From positions 1 to 54,217 of the forward strand of contig JAHEDQ010000004.1 of NCBI GenBank assembly GCA_024641125.1: a stretch of DNA of 54,217 nucleotides. The letters run 5' to 3'. The position numbers and the translations under genes were made by a program. Shown here in pieces: positions 1 through 9,645 of the stretch; the first letter of the stretch is position 1, and the number at the start of each line of letters is the position of its first letter. The DNA is from Candidatus Competibacteraceae bacterium. GTDB lineage: Bacteria > Pseudomonadota > Gammaproteobacteria > Competibacterales > JAHEDQ01. Under the pieces are notes generated by a model. The model saw nothing but the letters and a program-made list of their open reading frames with translations, did not search any database and was not told the origin of the DNA.

Positions 1-42
1 GCTGCAACGCCGCAGTGGCGTATCTGGGGCGCTCCCGACGGG

Positions 43-170
43 CAAGGCGATAAGCGCCCATCCGCGGTGTTGGGCGCGCTTGAATGAGCGCAGGCTAGTC
101 CTGCGCCCGCCCGCCTAGCGCCTGGGCGCTTCTCGCCTTGCTGATATGCAACGAACTTATGGGACGGGAC
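43..170. repeat. 128-bp palindromic dispersed repeat, copy A
   Basis: This segment recurs at 18778..18905 with no indels and about 90% identity (counted by eye). It is highly structured: AAGGCGATAAGCGCCCA near the left end pairs with TGGGCGCTTCTCGCCTT near 123..139, and inside lies a GCGCAGG-ctagt-CCTGCGC hairpin. It sits immediately 3' of the stop codon of the minus-strand zinc-ribbon gene, where it could act as an mRNA 3' structure or transcription barrier. It contains no convincing ORF. Confidence 0.8.
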
Positions 171-171
171 A

Positions 172-366
172 CTAGGTGTCCACCAGCGTAAACTCCGCCC
201 CGCAGTATGGACACTTGGCGTGCCCACCCTCCTCCAGCGAGAGATAGACCTTGGGATGAGAATTCCACAGGGTCATGCCGGGCATGGGACAGCTGAGGGG
301 CAGGTCAGCCCGGGAAACCGTGTACTGGTTCTCGGCGTTGGCCTGGACCGGTTCGATCTGCGCCAT
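172..366 (-). CDS. Small zinc-finger (zf-CHCC type) protein
   Basis: A 64-residue protein with a C-terminal zinc ribbon. It has CPMPGM, then WNSHPKVYL, then GHAKCPYCGAEF, the Cys/His layout of the zf-CHCC family related to a mitochondrial complex I accessory subunit (NDUFS6). Such tiny proteins often sit beside ilvE or heptosyltransferase genes in gammaproteobacteria, and their exact role is not established. The ORF track starts earlier at 423, but the ATG at 366 is preferred because a clean AGGAGG lies about nine bases upstream and the product then begins MAQIEPV. It is the last gene of a glnE-ilvE-zinc-ribbon operon, 35 bp after ilvE, and its stop abuts the palindromic repeat at 43..170. 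Confidence 0.85.
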   Translation of the reverse strand: MAQIEPVQANAENQYTVSRADLPLSCPMPGMTLWNSHPKVYLSLEEGGHAKCPYCGAEFTLVDT

Positions 367-401
367 GGATGCCGTGCCTCCTGGAAAGTGTTTGTGTATG
401 C

Positions 402-1325
402 TCAATCGACCAGAGTCAGCCACTCGGGATACGCGTCCCGACGGCCGTGTACCTGGTCGAAGTACATGCTCTGCAGGCGCTCCGTGATGGGGCCTCGCCC
501 GCCGTTGCCGATATCCCGCCCGTCCACCTGACGAATCGGCGTCACCTCCGCCGCGGTACCGGTGAAGAAGGCCTCGTCGGCGGTGTAGACCTCATCCCGC
601 GTGATGCGCTTTTCAGTAACCTTGACGCCGATATCCTGGCAGAACCGCATGATGGTATCGCGGGTGATGCCCTCCAGACAGGCGCTTAGGTCGGGCGTGC
701 TAATCACCCCGTCTCGGACAAGAAAAATGTTCTCGCCGCTGCCTTCGGCCACAAATCCCTGGGTGTCCAGCAGCAGTGCTTCGTCGTACCCGTTTCTCAG
801 CGCTTCCTGCAGGGCCAGCATGGAATTGATGTAATTGCCGTTCGCCTTGGCTTTGCACATGGCGGCGTTGACGTGGTGGCGGGAGAACGAGGAGGCATGC
901 ACCCGGATGCCGCGTTCGATATTCTCGGCGCCCAGGTAAGCACCCCATTCCCACGCCGCCACCATCAGATGTACGCTCAGGTTGTCCGCCCTGAGGCCCA
1001 TCCCTTCGGAACCGTAGAACGCCATGGGCCGGATATAGGCGCTTTCCAGTTCATTCTGGCGGACCGCGTCCCGGCACACCTGGTTGATTTGTTCACGGCC
1101 GTAGGGTAGCGCCATACCCATGATCTTGGCCGATCGCATCAGCCGGTCGGTATGGGCATCGAGCCGAAAAATCGCCGCGCCCCGATCTGTGCGGTAGGCG
1201 CGCACGCCCTCGAACACCCCCATGCCGTAGTGCAGCGTATGGGTCAGCAGGTGGGTCTTGGCTTCACGCCAGGGAATCATCTGGCCGTCCAGCCAGATCA
1301 GGCCATCGCGGTCATCGAACGTCAT
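402..1325 (-). CDS. ilvE: Branched-chain-amino-acid aminotransferase
   Basis: A PLP fold-type IV transaminase of 307 residues that reversibly moves amino groups between leucine, isoleucine or valine and 2-oxoglutarate, the last step of branched-chain amino acid synthesis in the cytosol. Visible hallmarks are LHYGMGVFEGVRAY (residues 31-44), the CKAKANGNY stretch with the PLP lysine at about K160, and the EGSGENIF glycine-rich phosphate-binding motif near residue 215. Length matches the family (about 305-310). The start overlaps the glnE stop in an ATGA junction, so the two are very likely translationally coupled. Nothing unusual is seen. Confidence 0.97.
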   Translation of the reverse strand: MTFDDRDGLIWLDGQMIPWREAKTHLLTHTLHYGMGVFEGVRAYRTDRGAAIFRLDAHTDRLMRSAKIMGMALPYGREQINQVCRDAVRQNELESAYIRPMAFYGSEGMGLRADNLSVHLMVAAWEWGAYLGAENIERGIRVHASSFSRHHVNAAMCKAKANGNYINSMLALQEALRNGYDEALLLDTQGFVAEGSGENIFLVRDGVISTPDLSACLEGITRDTIMRFCQDIGVKVTEKRITRDEVYTADEAFFTGTAAEVTPIRQVDGRDIGNGGRGPITERLQSMYFDQVHGRRDAYPEWLTLVD

Positions 1326-4282
1326 TCCGGTGTCTCCTCAAGCACAATCTCTGCATCCGTCCCGGGGGCCATGAGTCGGGACCATATGTCGCACACCCCC
1401 AGTCGGGCCCTTTCCAGGGACTCGGTCACCTGATCCACGGGCAGCAGCGCCTCGTTTCCGCGCAGCTTACCCAGGTGGCCGAGATGCCTCAGCGCCCGGT
1501 AGGCATCCCGCAGCAGACCCGCGTCTTCCGGCGCCATCAGGCCGCAGGCCTCCAGCGCGTCGAGTTGGCGGATGTTGTCGCTCCAGACCAGGAGTTCCGG
1601 ATGGGCGTGAGCGCCCGCCAGAACCGCGTATTGCACCATAAATTCGATGTCCGCGATACCGCCCGGATCGTGCTTGAGATCGAAGAAACCCGGCTTTTTG
1701 GCGCCCAGTTCAACCCGCATGCGTTCGCGCATTTCCCGAACTTCGACCCGCAGCGCATCCGCATCCCTGGGCTGCGACAGAATCTCCCGCCGAAGTTGCT
1801 CAAATGCCGCGGCCATCTCCTGGGGTCCGGCCACCACCCGGGTCCTGACCAGGGCCTGATGCTCCCAGGTCCAGGCCTGACTGCGCTGGTACTCGGCGAA
1901 CGCTGCCAGACTGGTCACCAGCAGACCCGATCGACCGCTGGGCCGAAGCCGGGTGTCCACCTCATACAGCACCCCTGCCGCGGTCTGAGTGCCCAGCATA
2001 TGGATGATGCGCTGGGCCAGGCGGACGAAAAAGCTTGAATTGTCCAGGGCGCGCGGACCATCGCACTCCTGACGCTGTCCATGGCTATCGTGCAAAAAAA
2101 CCAGATCCAAGTCCGATCCATAACCCAACTCGATGCCGCCCAGCTTGCCGTAGGCGACAACCGCAAAATCAGCTCGAACCCGCCGCCCATCAATCTCATA
2201 CCAGGGCTCCCCGTGCTTGCGGATCAGATCGTTCCAGGCGATATCAACCACTTTTCTGATGACGGTCTCGGCAATCCAGGTCAGGCAGTCACTCACCACC
2301 ATCAGGCGCATACCGCCGCTGACGTCGGCGGCGGCCACCCTCAGCATATTGGTCTGCTGGAAATGGCGCAGCGCGTCCATCTGCTGCTCCAGATCGTCGC
2401 CCGGCGCCCGGGCCAGGAACACGTCCAGTTCCCGGGCCAGAGCTTCCGGCCGCAGGGGTTCATAGAGCGTCCCCGGGGTCAGCAGATCATCCAGCAGCAG
2501 CGGGTGTTTGCCCAGGTACTCGGCTATCCATGGGCTTGCCGCGCACAGACGGACCAGCTGCGACAGGGCCAACGGGTTCTCCACCAACAAGGCCATATAC
2601 ACACTGCGGCGGGCGACGCTCTGCACCAGATTGAGCACCCGTACCAGGGTCTCGTCCGGATGCTCCACGCCGGCCACCGCACCCAGCAGCAGCGGCATCA
2701 AGGCGTTTAGACGTTCACGCCCGTTCTTGGTCAGCGCACGGCAGGCATGTCCGACACGCAGACGCTGCAGCTGCCCCAGGGCTGCATCCGGGTCGCTGAA
2801 ACCGCTCGCCCGCAACTGCGCAATGGCGGTCGCATCGGCAGTTGCGCCGGTCCAGATTCCGACCCAGCCCAGCTCCGCGGCATCGCCCTCTTCGCTCTGG
2901 GGCGCGGCAAACACCTGCTGGAATTGCTGCTCGACCCGGCGCACATGGACCATCAGGGCGCGCACGTAGCCGCCCCAGTCGTCAAACCCCATGGTCATGG
3001 CGAGCCGGGCCTTGCCCGGGTCATCCACCGGCAGATCGTGCGTTTGCTGGTCCTTGTACGCCTGAATGCGGTTTTCGCTGCGACGCAGGAACCGATACGC
3101 CTGTTTGAGATGGGCCACGGCGTAGGCGGGCAGATTGTCGTCCGCCGCCAATTGATCCAACACGGTGACGATGCTGCGGCTTTGCAGGGCCGGGTAGCGC
3201 CCCCCGTAGATCAGCTGAAAAGCCTGGCCGATGAACTCGATCTCACGGATGCCGCCGGGACCCAGTTTGACGTTGCGCCGCAGCCCTTTACGCTCCACCT
3301 CACGGGCGATCAGCAGCTTCATCTCGCGCAGGGATTCAAAGGCGCCGTAGTCCAGATACCGCCGATAGACAAACGGCCGCAAGCGGCGCATGAGTTTTTC
3401 GGCCTCGGCCCGATCCCCCGCTATCGGGCGCGCCTTGATCATGGCATAGCGTTCCCACTCCCGGCCGTGGATCTGGTAATAGTGTTCCAGCGCGTCGAAA
3501 TGCATCACCAGCGGACCCGCCTCACCAAAGGGCCGCAACCGCATATCCACCCGAAACACGAACCCCCGGTCGGTGTTCTCACCCAGCACTTTGATCAGTT
3601 TCTGGCCCAGGCCCCGAAAAAACTCCTCGTTTGTGATCGGCCGGCGAGCGTCGGTTTCACCCTTGTCCGGATAGGCGAAAACAAGATCAATATCGGACGA
3701 GAAGTTGAGTTCCATTCCGCCCAGCTTGCCCATGCCGAGCACCACCATGGTTTGCGGCTGACCCTTGGCGCTGCGCGGCTGGCCACGGCGTTCCGCCTCC
3801 CAGGCGTGCAAACGCCGCAGCGCCGCGTCGACGCAGGCGTCGGCCAGCCAGGACAGTTCGCGCAGCGTCTCATCGAGATCGGCCGCCCCGACCAGATCGC
3901 GCCAAGCCACGCGCACCATCTCACGGTTGCGAATCCGCCGCAGCGCGACGGACAGTTCGGTAATGGATTCGGCGGCCTGGGCGGCGTCATCCGTCCGCTG
4001 GGACAAGGCGTCAGCCGGGTAACCGCGGTTCAGATCCCCGGACGCCAGCAGCTGCGCCAGCATGTCCGGATCCCGTATACAGCTGCGGGCGACGAAGTCA
4101 CTGCCGGCCCATACCCGGATCACCGCATCGGACAACACGTCGTCGGCACGGATCTGATCAGCCAATTCCGGTGCCGCCTGGACAAAGGCTTCCCAACGGT
4201 CCGCCGTGGCATCGACCAGCGGCTCCGGTAGACGGTTGCGGATGGTGGACAACATGGCCTCATCCATACGCCGCGCCCGCAT
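1322..4282 (-). CDS. glnE: Glutamine synthetase adenylyltransferase/deadenylylase
   Basis: A 986-residue bifunctional enzyme that adenylylates or removes AMP from glutamine synthetase, switching it off or on in response to PII and glutamine. Two nucleotidyltransferase halves are visible: the N-terminal one with FSSDIDLVFAYP near residue 195 (deadenylylase) and the C-terminal one with GYGSDLDLVFLHD near residue 710 (adenylylase). Length is normal (E. coli about 946). The start is uncertain: the ATG at 4282 has no clear ribosome-binding site, and methionines at 4267 or 4255 are alternatives, the last preceded by GATGAGG. It heads the glnE-ilvE-zinc-ribbon operon and lies 118 bp after the hyp operon in the same direction. 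Confidence 0.96.
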   Translation of the reverse strand: MRARRMDEAMLSTIRNRLPEPLVDATADRWEAFVQAAPELADQIRADDVLSDAVIRVWAGSDFVARSCIRDPDMLAQLLASGDLNRGYPADALSQRTDDAAQAAESITELSVALRRIRNREMVRVAWRDLVGAADLDETLRELSWLADACVDAALRRLHAWEAERRGQPRSAKGQPQTMVVLGMGKLGGMELNFSSDIDLVFAYPDKGETDARRPITNEEFFRGLGQKLIKVLGENTDRGFVFRVDMRLRPFGEAGPLVMHFDALEHYYQIHGREWERYAMIKARPIAGDRAEAEKLMRRLRPFVYRRYLDYGAFESLREMKLLIAREVERKGLRRNVKLGPGGIREIEFIGQAFQLIYGGRYPALQSRSIVTVLDQLAADDNLPAYAVAHLKQAYRFLRRSENRIQAYKDQQTHDLPVDDPGKARLAMTMGFDDWGGYVRALMVHVRRVEQQFQQVFAAPQSEEGDAAELGWVGIWTGATADATAIAQLRASGFSDPDAALGQLQRLRVGHACRALTKNGRERLNALMPLLLGAVAGVEHPDETLVRVLNLVQSVARRSVYMALLVENPLALSQLVRLCAASPWIAEYLGKHPLLLDDLLTPGTLYEPLRPEALARELDVFLARAPGDDLEQQMDALRHFQQTNMLRVAAADVSGGMRLMVVSDCLTWIAETVIRKVVDIAWNDLIRKHGEPWYEIDGRRVRADFAVVAYGKLGGIELGYGSDLDLVFLHDSHGQRQECDGPRALDNSSFFVRLAQRIIHMLGTQTAAGVLYEVDTRLRPSGRSGLLVTSLAAFAEYQRSQAWTWEHQALVRTRVVAGPQEMAAAFEQLRREILSQPRDADALRVEVREMRERMRVELGAKKPGFFDLKHDPGGIADIEFMVQYAVLAGAHAHPELLVWSDNIRQLDALEACGLMAPEDAGLLRDAYRALRHLGHLGKLRGNEALLPVDQVTESLERARLGVCDIWSRLMAPGTDAEIVLEETPE

Positions 4283-4400
4283 CAGGTGGGTTCAAACAGC
4301 CCCGCATGTGCCCGTCCCCCCGATCAAGTCCGAATCCCAACACGCCACACTCCACATAAGGTCGCCAGCCAGAATCGCTCAAGCAGTACTGGCGTTCTGG

Positions 4401-5405
4401 TCAGCAGATCCTGGGCAAAGGATCGTCTTCAAGCTCTTCCAGGAAACGCTCGCCGCCCAGGTCGGTTTCCAGAACGACGCCGGCGCCGGGTTCCATCACC
4501 CCAACACGGGCCGCACCGGCACCGCTCGGCAGTTGCCACCATCGGCTCAGGGCCACATCCGCCGCTTCCGGCGAGAGTACGGCAACGACACGGCCCTCGC
4601 AGGCCAGACTGTAAGCATCGTACCCCAGCATCTCGCACACCGAGCGCACCGGATCCCGGACCGGCACCTGATTTTCCCACAACCGCGCAGCCATGCCCGT
4701 TGCTCTGGCCAGCTCATGGGCGACCCCGGTGAGCCCGCCCCGGGTTGGATCGCGCATGAACCGCAACCCTGGCAAATCCAGCAGCGCGCGAGTCAGCGGA
4801 AGCACCGAGGCGTTGTCCGATTGAAGATCGCCTTTCAGGCCAAACTGCTCCCGGGCCAACATCACGGTGATGCCGTGATCACCAATCGGACCGCTGACCA
4901 GAATCGCGTCGCCGAGCTGAACCTGGGCCATGCCCAGAGTAAGGCCAGGCGGCTTCACACCGACCCCGGCGCTGATGAGATACAGGCCGCCACCCTGTCC
5001 ACGTGGCACCACCTTGGTGTCGCCCGCCACCACCCGAACCTCGGATGACCGGGCCGCGGCAGCCAGATCGGCCACGATTCGGTCCAGCTGCGCCAGCGGC
5101 AAGCCTTCCTCGATCAGGGCGCTGAGACTGAGATAGCGCGGCGTAGCGCCTGCCACCGCCAGATCGTTGACCGTGCCGTGCACCGCCAGCGAGCCAATGC
5201 TGCCGCCGGGAAACTCCAGGGGCTGGACGGTGAAACCATCGGTGGTGAAATAGGGCGTCCCGCCTTCGAGAGTCAGAGGCACCGCATCGGCATGGGTATC
5301 CATTTCCGGATTGGCCAGGTGGCGCTCGAACACCTGCTCGATGAGTTCGCGCATATAGCGGCCGCCATTGCCATGGGACAAGGCAATGCGCAGATCATCC
5401 GCCAT
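4401..5405 (-). CDS. hypE: Hydrogenase maturation protein HypE (carbamoyl dehydratase)
   Basis: A PurM-like ATP-dependent protein of 334 residues that dehydrates the carbamoyl group received from HypF into thiocyanate on its own C-terminal cysteine, giving the cyanide ligands of the NiFe centre. The protein ends in PRIC, so the essential terminal Cys is present. N-terminal SHGNGGRYM, GGTPYFTTDGFTVQP and the MRDPTRGGL segment are family signatures. The ORF track extends to 5537, but the start at 5405 (MADDLRIALSHGNGG) fits the family and overlaps the hypF stop by 11 bp. It is the last gene of hypCABDFE. Confidence 0.96.
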   Translation of the reverse strand: MADDLRIALSHGNGGRYMRELIEQVFERHLANPEMDTHADAVPLTLEGGTPYFTTDGFTVQPLEFPGGSIGSLAVHGTVNDLAVAGATPRYLSLSALIEEGLPLAQLDRIVADLAAAARSSEVRVVAGDTKVVPRGQGGGLYLISAGVGVKPPGLTLGMAQVQLGDAILVSGPIGDHGITVMLAREQFGLKGDLQSDNASVLPLTRALLDLPGLRFMRDPTRGGLTGVAHELARATGMAARLWENQVPVRDPVRSVCEMLGYDAYSLACEGRVVAVLSPEAADVALSRWWQLPSGAGAARVGVMEPGAGVVLETDLGGERFLEELEDDPLPRIC

Positions 5406-7716
5406 GCCCACGCCTCTGCTGTCGCATCTTGTTGCCTTCCTCGACGGCGGCCCACTCCACCACCTGGCCAAAACTGAGCCCACCGTCGTTACAGGGCACG
5501 ATCCGATGTTGGCATACCGGAAACCCCTGCCCAACAAGAGCGCCCGTCAGTCGCTCGCACAATACGCTGTTCTGGAATACGCCGCCGGTCAGACCGACAG
5601 CATCGAAACGGTGAGTCTCAGCCAGCCTGCGTGTGACCTCGGCCGCCGCCGCCACCAGCGTGTCGTGAAACAGCCCGGAACGCTGTTCCGGTGCACGGCT
5701 GGCATCGCACAAGGGCCCCAGCAGGGGGCCCCAGTCGACACGCAAAACACCCTCGGCATCGGTGTCCATGGGCAACCGAATGGGGTCATCGGGCACACCC
5801 GCCATGGCCTCGAGTTGCATGGGTCCCTGCCCTTCGAAACTGGTCCGGTGCAGATCCAGGATCAGCGATGCGGCCGCATCGAACAAGCGCCCGGCAGCGG
5901 ATGTTTCCGGGCTTTGCAGGCCTCGCTCCCAGGCCGACCGGACCAACTCGGGGGACGCCACCGGGGCGGTCCAGGCACGACCGCTTGCCCAGCACAGGCC
6001 CGCGGCGGAGCGCCAGGGTTCGCGCCCAGCGGCGTCGCCCCCTGGGGGGCGAAACGGCCGAAAGCTGGCAACCCTTTGCCATCGTCCAGACGCCCCCAGA
6101 AACACCTCACCACCCCACAGGGTTCCGTCAGCGCCGTAGCCAACCCCATCCCAGGTAAAGATCAACCAGCGTTCTATCTCAGGGTGCTCCCCGGCCAGGG
6201 CCGAGGCATGGGCATGATGGTGGAACACCGGTGTGACAGGGCGGCCGTCGTGTTTCGCCCATTGGCTGCTGGCGTAGCGAGGATGGGCATCGCACACCAG
6301 GGCTTGTGCCTGTATCCCATACAGACGCTGAAGGTCATCCGCCACCTGGCGGAACACGCGCTCGGCCCGGGGCGAATCCAGGTCACCAATGTGGGGCGAG
6401 ACCACGACCCGATCTTCCCAGGCCAGGGCCAGCGTGCACTTCATGTGTCCGCCCACGGCCAGGGCCGGTCGGGGAACGGGTATCGGCAACCTGTGTTCCA
6501 GAGGCGCGTTTCCACGCCCCAGGCGGATGGGCCGCGTGCCGCACCCCGTGCTGCGGTACACCGGATCATCCGCCGGACGCTGTATCGGTCGATTGTGGTG
6601 TAAAAACGCATCCGCCACCCGGAACAACTGGTGCTCGGCGTGGACCGGATCGGTGATCACCGGCTCACCGCTGAGATTGCCGGAGGTGGCCACCAGCGCC
6701 CGGTCGCAGGCTGCCAGCAGCAGACAGTGCAAAGGGCTGTAAGGCAGCAACACACCCAGATCGTTCAAGCCCGGCGCAAGCTGATCGGACAATCCGTTAT
6801 CGGCCCTGCGGGGTGCGAGTACAATCGGGCGCATCGGGTCGGCGAGGCGGTCCCTGGCCGTCACATTCAGCCGGACCGCACACGCCACCGCCCCCAGGCC
6901 GTCCGATCCGCGCAGGGGAAACATGACCGCCAGCGGCTTGCGCGGGCGCTGCTTGCGGGTACGAAGCCGGATTACCGCCGCATCACTGGCGGCGTCGCAC
7001 ATCAGGTGATAACCACCGACACCCCGCACCGCCAGCACCTGACCGCGCAGCAGAACCCGAACCGCGGCTGCGAGGGCATCCTGGTCACCCTGGATTTCGG
7101 TCGATTTGTCCTTGAACCGCAGGCTGGGACCACACGCAGGGCAGGCCAAGGGCTGGGCATGAAAGCGACGGTCCAAGGGGTTTTCATATTCACGGCGACA
7201 GTCCGGACATAGAACAAAGTCCCGCAGGGTCGTGTTGGGTCGGTCGTAGGGCAGTGCGGTGATAATGGTGTAGCGGGGACCACACTGAGTGCAGTTGATA
7301 AACGGATAGGCGTAGCGGCGCTGTCCGGGGTCACGCAACTCCGCAAGGCAGTCTTCGCAGACAAACTGGTCGGGGGGAATGTGGATGTCGGGCTGCACAC
7401 CTTCGGCGCTGGCCAGAATACGGAACGCCGAGTACCCGGCCGGAGCGCAGTCGGTTTCCGAAATCACCTCCGGTCGGGCCAGTGGCGGAGCGCTATGAAT
7501 CAGGTCTCGCTTAAAATCGGCCAGGGCCGCGGCCGCGCCCTCCACTACCACGGTAACCTGGCCGGTGCTGTTCCGCACCCAACCGGTGAGGCCATAACGA
7601 GCCGCCAGGCGGTAGATGAACGGCCGGAAACCCACCCCCTGGACACGCCCGCCCAGGGTCAAACGACGGGCGTACACCCCGTACCCATCAGGCCTGTTTC
7701 CGGGCGCAGTGCTCAT
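5395..7716 (-). CDS. hypF: Carbamoyltransferase HypF
   Basis: A 773-residue protein that activates carbamoyl phosphate to a carbamoyl-adenylate and passes it to HypE for cyanide ligand synthesis. Domains in order: acylphosphatase-like (GRVQGVGFRPFIY, about residues 16-105); two zinc fingers (CEDC...CTQC and CPDC...CPAC); a YrdC-like nucleotide-binding domain; and a Kae1-like carbamoyltransferase domain with HHHAHASALAGEHP and GGVFQNSVLCE. Length is normal (about 750-780). The ORF track begins at 7965, but MSTAPGNRP at 7716 places the acylphosphatase domain at the N-terminus. This start lies 29 bases inside the 3' end of hypD, and the stop overlaps hypE. Confidence 0.95.
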   Translation of the reverse strand: MSTAPGNRPDGYGVYARRLTLGGRVQGVGFRPFIYRLAARYGLTGWVRNSTGQVTVVVEGAAAALADFKRDLIHSAPPLARPEVISETDCAPAGYSAFRILASAEGVQPDIHIPPDQFVCEDCLAELRDPGQRRYAYPFINCTQCGPRYTIITALPYDRPNTTLRDFVLCPDCRREYENPLDRRFHAQPLACPACGPSLRFKDKSTEIQGDQDALAAAVRVLLRGQVLAVRGVGGYHLMCDAASDAAVIRLRTRKQRPRKPLAVMFPLRGSDGLGAVACAVRLNVTARDRLADPMRPIVLAPRRADNGLSDQLAPGLNDLGVLLPYSPLHCLLLAACDRALVATSGNLSGEPVITDPVHAEHQLFRVADAFLHHNRPIQRPADDPVYRSTGCGTRPIRLGRGNAPLEHRLPIPVPRPALAVGGHMKCTLALAWEDRVVVSPHIGDLDSPRAERVFRQVADDLQRLYGIQAQALVCDAHPRYASSQWAKHDGRPVTPVFHHHAHASALAGEHPEIERWLIFTWDGVGYGADGTLWGGEVFLGASGRWQRVASFRPFRPPGGDAAGREPWRSAAGLCWASGRAWTAPVASPELVRSAWERGLQSPETSAAGRLFDAAASLILDLHRTSFEGQGPMQLEAMAGVPDDPIRLPMDTDAEGVLRVDWGPLLGPLCDASRAPEQRSGLFHDTLVAAAAEVTRRLAETHRFDAVGLTGGVFQNSVLCERLTGALVGQGFPVCQHRIVPCNDGGLSFGQVVEWAAVEEGNKMRQQRRGHGG

Positions 7717-8803
7717 GCGGTTCGCGTAATCCCGCCGCCCACCAGATTCGGCAGGCTCCCTCATCCGACACCATGCAGGGCCCGATGGGCTTTCGGGGCG
7801 TGCAGGCCCGGCCATACAGCGCACATTCGTTCGGGTAGATGCGCCCCAGAACGACACCGGCACAGTCACAACCTGGCGGCATCTCGCCGGCGCGACGGCG
7901 CGAAACCGGCGGCGCCGGGAATCGCAGACGGGCATCCGACGCTGCCCGATCGGGGCTGAGACCATAGCCCGAGGCCGTAATCTCGCCGATGCCCCGCCAG
8001 TTGGCGTCGATTACCCGAAACACCCGATCGAGTTGCCGCCGCGCCGTGGGATTGCCGCCGGGGCGCACCAGCTCCGGGTAGCAGTTGTCCAGGAATGGAC
8101 GGCCCTCCATGCTCTGCCGCAGCACCGAGTAAGTGGCAGCCAGCAGGCTCTCGGGATTGAAACCGGCAATGGCGGCCGGCATGGCATGCCGATCCACCAC
8201 GAATGACCATTCCTCGGGACCCATGACGGTGGCCACGTGACCGGGCGCAATCAATGCGTCGAACCGGGCCTCTCCACTGTCCAGCAGCATCGCCACCGCG
8301 GGCCAGGTGCGACGACCCGATAGCAGGATCGACAGGTTGCCCGGCACCCCCGCCGCCATCATTGCGGCTACCGGTGCGCTGGTGGTTTCAAACCCTGCGG
8401 CAAAAAACACAACCTGACGCCGGGGGTGCCGCTGGGCAATGGCCACCGCCTCCAGGGGTGAGGCAATGGGCCGAATGTCACCGCCTGCCGCGCGGGCCTG
8501 TTCCAGGCAGCGGGGCTCGCCCTTCGCGACGTTGACCGGCACTCGCAACATGTCGCCAAAGGCCACCAGCAGGACGTCTTCATCCAGGGCGAGCCGCATC
8601 GCTTCGTAGACATCCTCTTCCGGGCACACGCACACCGGGCAACCCGGGCCTGGAATCAGTTCCACCTGATTGGGCAGGGCGGTGCGTAAACCAGCCTGGG
8701 TGATGGCCCGCTCGTGACCGCCACAGACGTTCAGGATGCGGATGCGCTCGGGCAGGTTCAGCGCCCGTATGCGCTCCAACCAACTTCGGGCGCTGACCGT
8801 CAT
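7688..8803 (-). CDS. hypD: Hydrogenase maturation protein HypD
   Basis: A 371-residue iron-sulfur scaffold on which, with HypC, the Fe(CN)2CO unit of [NiFe] hydrogenase is assembled. Diagnostic motifs are present: NVCGGHE near residue 28, GPGCPVCVCP near residue 53, GFETTS near residue 150, and the C-terminal cysteine set GCDCAGVVLGRIYPNEC with later CTPRKPIGPC that holds the [4Fe-4S] cluster. Length matches the family (about 370). The start forms an ATGA overlap with the hypB stop, and the 3' end overlaps hypF, consistent with tight translational coupling in the maturation operon. Confidence 0.96.
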   Translation of the reverse strand: MTVSARSWLERIRALNLPERIRILNVCGGHERAITQAGLRTALPNQVELIPGPGCPVCVCPEEDVYEAMRLALDEDVLLVAFGDMLRVPVNVAKGEPRCLEQARAAGGDIRPIASPLEAVAIAQRHPRRQVVFFAAGFETTSAPVAAMMAAGVPGNLSILLSGRRTWPAVAMLLDSGEARFDALIAPGHVATVMGPEEWSFVVDRHAMPAAIAGFNPESLLAATYSVLRQSMEGRPFLDNCYPELVRPGGNPTARRQLDRVFRVIDANWRGIGEITASGYGLSPDRAASDARLRFPAPPVSRRRAGEMPPGCDCAGVVLGRIYPNECALYGRACTPRKPIGPCMVSDEGACRIWWAAGLREPHEHCARKQA

Positions 8804-9645
8804 TGCGGCGCGGCTTCCGCCGCCGACGCCCCATGCCTATGCGCATGCACCCCGTCGCTCCGAACCGTTGGCTGGGTGGTTTCCCCGCCCCGCAGGTGCG
8901 CGCGATGGGCGGCCAAAACATCGTGCAGCCAGGCTAACCATGCGTCCATGCCGGCCCCGCTGCGCGCGGACAAGGCAATGACCGGGGCCTCGTTGGCCAG
9001 ATTGCGCAAAGCGGTCTCCGCGGACTGGGGACGAAAATCGTCCAGCACCGACAGAAGATCGGATTTGCTCAGCAGCATCAGATCGGCAGCACGGAACATG
9101 ACCGGGTACTTGGCCGGTTTGTCGTCACCCTCGGTGACCGACAACAGCGTTACATTGAGATGATGACCCAGGTCGAAACTGGCCGGACAGACCAGATTGC
9201 CCACGTTTTCGATAAAAACGATGTCGATACCCACCAGATCCATCGCGTGCAGGGCGTCGTGCACCATGTGGGCGTCCAGATGGCAGGCCGAACCAGTGCT
9301 GATCTGGACCGCGGGAACCCCTTTGGCGCGAATCCGGTTGGCGTCATTCTCGGTTTCCAGATCGCCCTCCACCACTGCAATACCCAAGGCCCCGCCCAGC
9401 GCGTCGATGGTGGCCTCCAGCAGCGCAGTCTTACCCGAACCCGGTGATGACATCAGATTGACTGCCAGTACACGGGCGCGATCGAAATGCGCGCGATTGT
9501 GTTCAGCCTGGTGATCGTTCTCGTGCAGCAGGTTCTGCAACACAGCCACCGCGGCGTGGCCATCGTGGGTATGGGCATGCTTGCCACCCGGCTCCACCAG
9601 ATGACGGTTGCCCGGCGTAATGTTGCAACCACAGGTTTCACACAT
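8800..9645 (-). CDS. hypB: Hydrogenase nickel-insertion GTPase HypB
   Basis: A 281-residue GTPase that, with HypA, delivers nickel to the hydrogenase large subunit. The N-terminus begins CETCGC, the high-affinity nickel site. It is followed by a modest His-containing stretch (HAHTHDGHAA), the P-loop SSPGSGKT, GDLETENDANR, and the DLGHHLNV/SKSDL region. A second His-bearing tail (VHAHRHG) at the C-terminus is an extra. The ATG at 9645 is chosen because GGAGG lies just upstream and it places CETCGC at the start; the track start at 9669 does not. It overlaps hypA by 8 bp and hypD by 4 bp. Confidence 0.96.
   Translation of the reverse strand: MCETCGCNITPGNRHLVEPGGKHAHTHDGHAAVAVLQNLLHENDHQAEHNRAHFDRARVLAVNLMSSPGSGKTALLEATIDALGGALGIAVVEGDLETENDANRIRAKGVPAVQISTGSACHLDAHMVHDALHAMDLVGIDIVFIENVGNLVCPASFDLGHHLNVTLLSVTEGDDKPAKYPVMFRAADLMLLSKSDLLSVLDDFRPQSAETALRNLANEAPVIALSARSGAGMDAWLAWLHDVLAAHRAHLRGGETTQPTVRSDGVHAHRHGASAAEAAPQ

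Noticed and set aside
2747-4231. 494-residue plus-strand ORF opposite glnE
   Set aside because: It is the antisense shadow of the glnE frame in GC-rich DNA; it has no family motifs, while the minus strand encodes a full GlnE.
5368-6603. 411-residue plus-strand ORF opposite hypE and hypF
   Set aside because: Shadow frame spanning two overlapping minus-strand genes, with no family resemblance.
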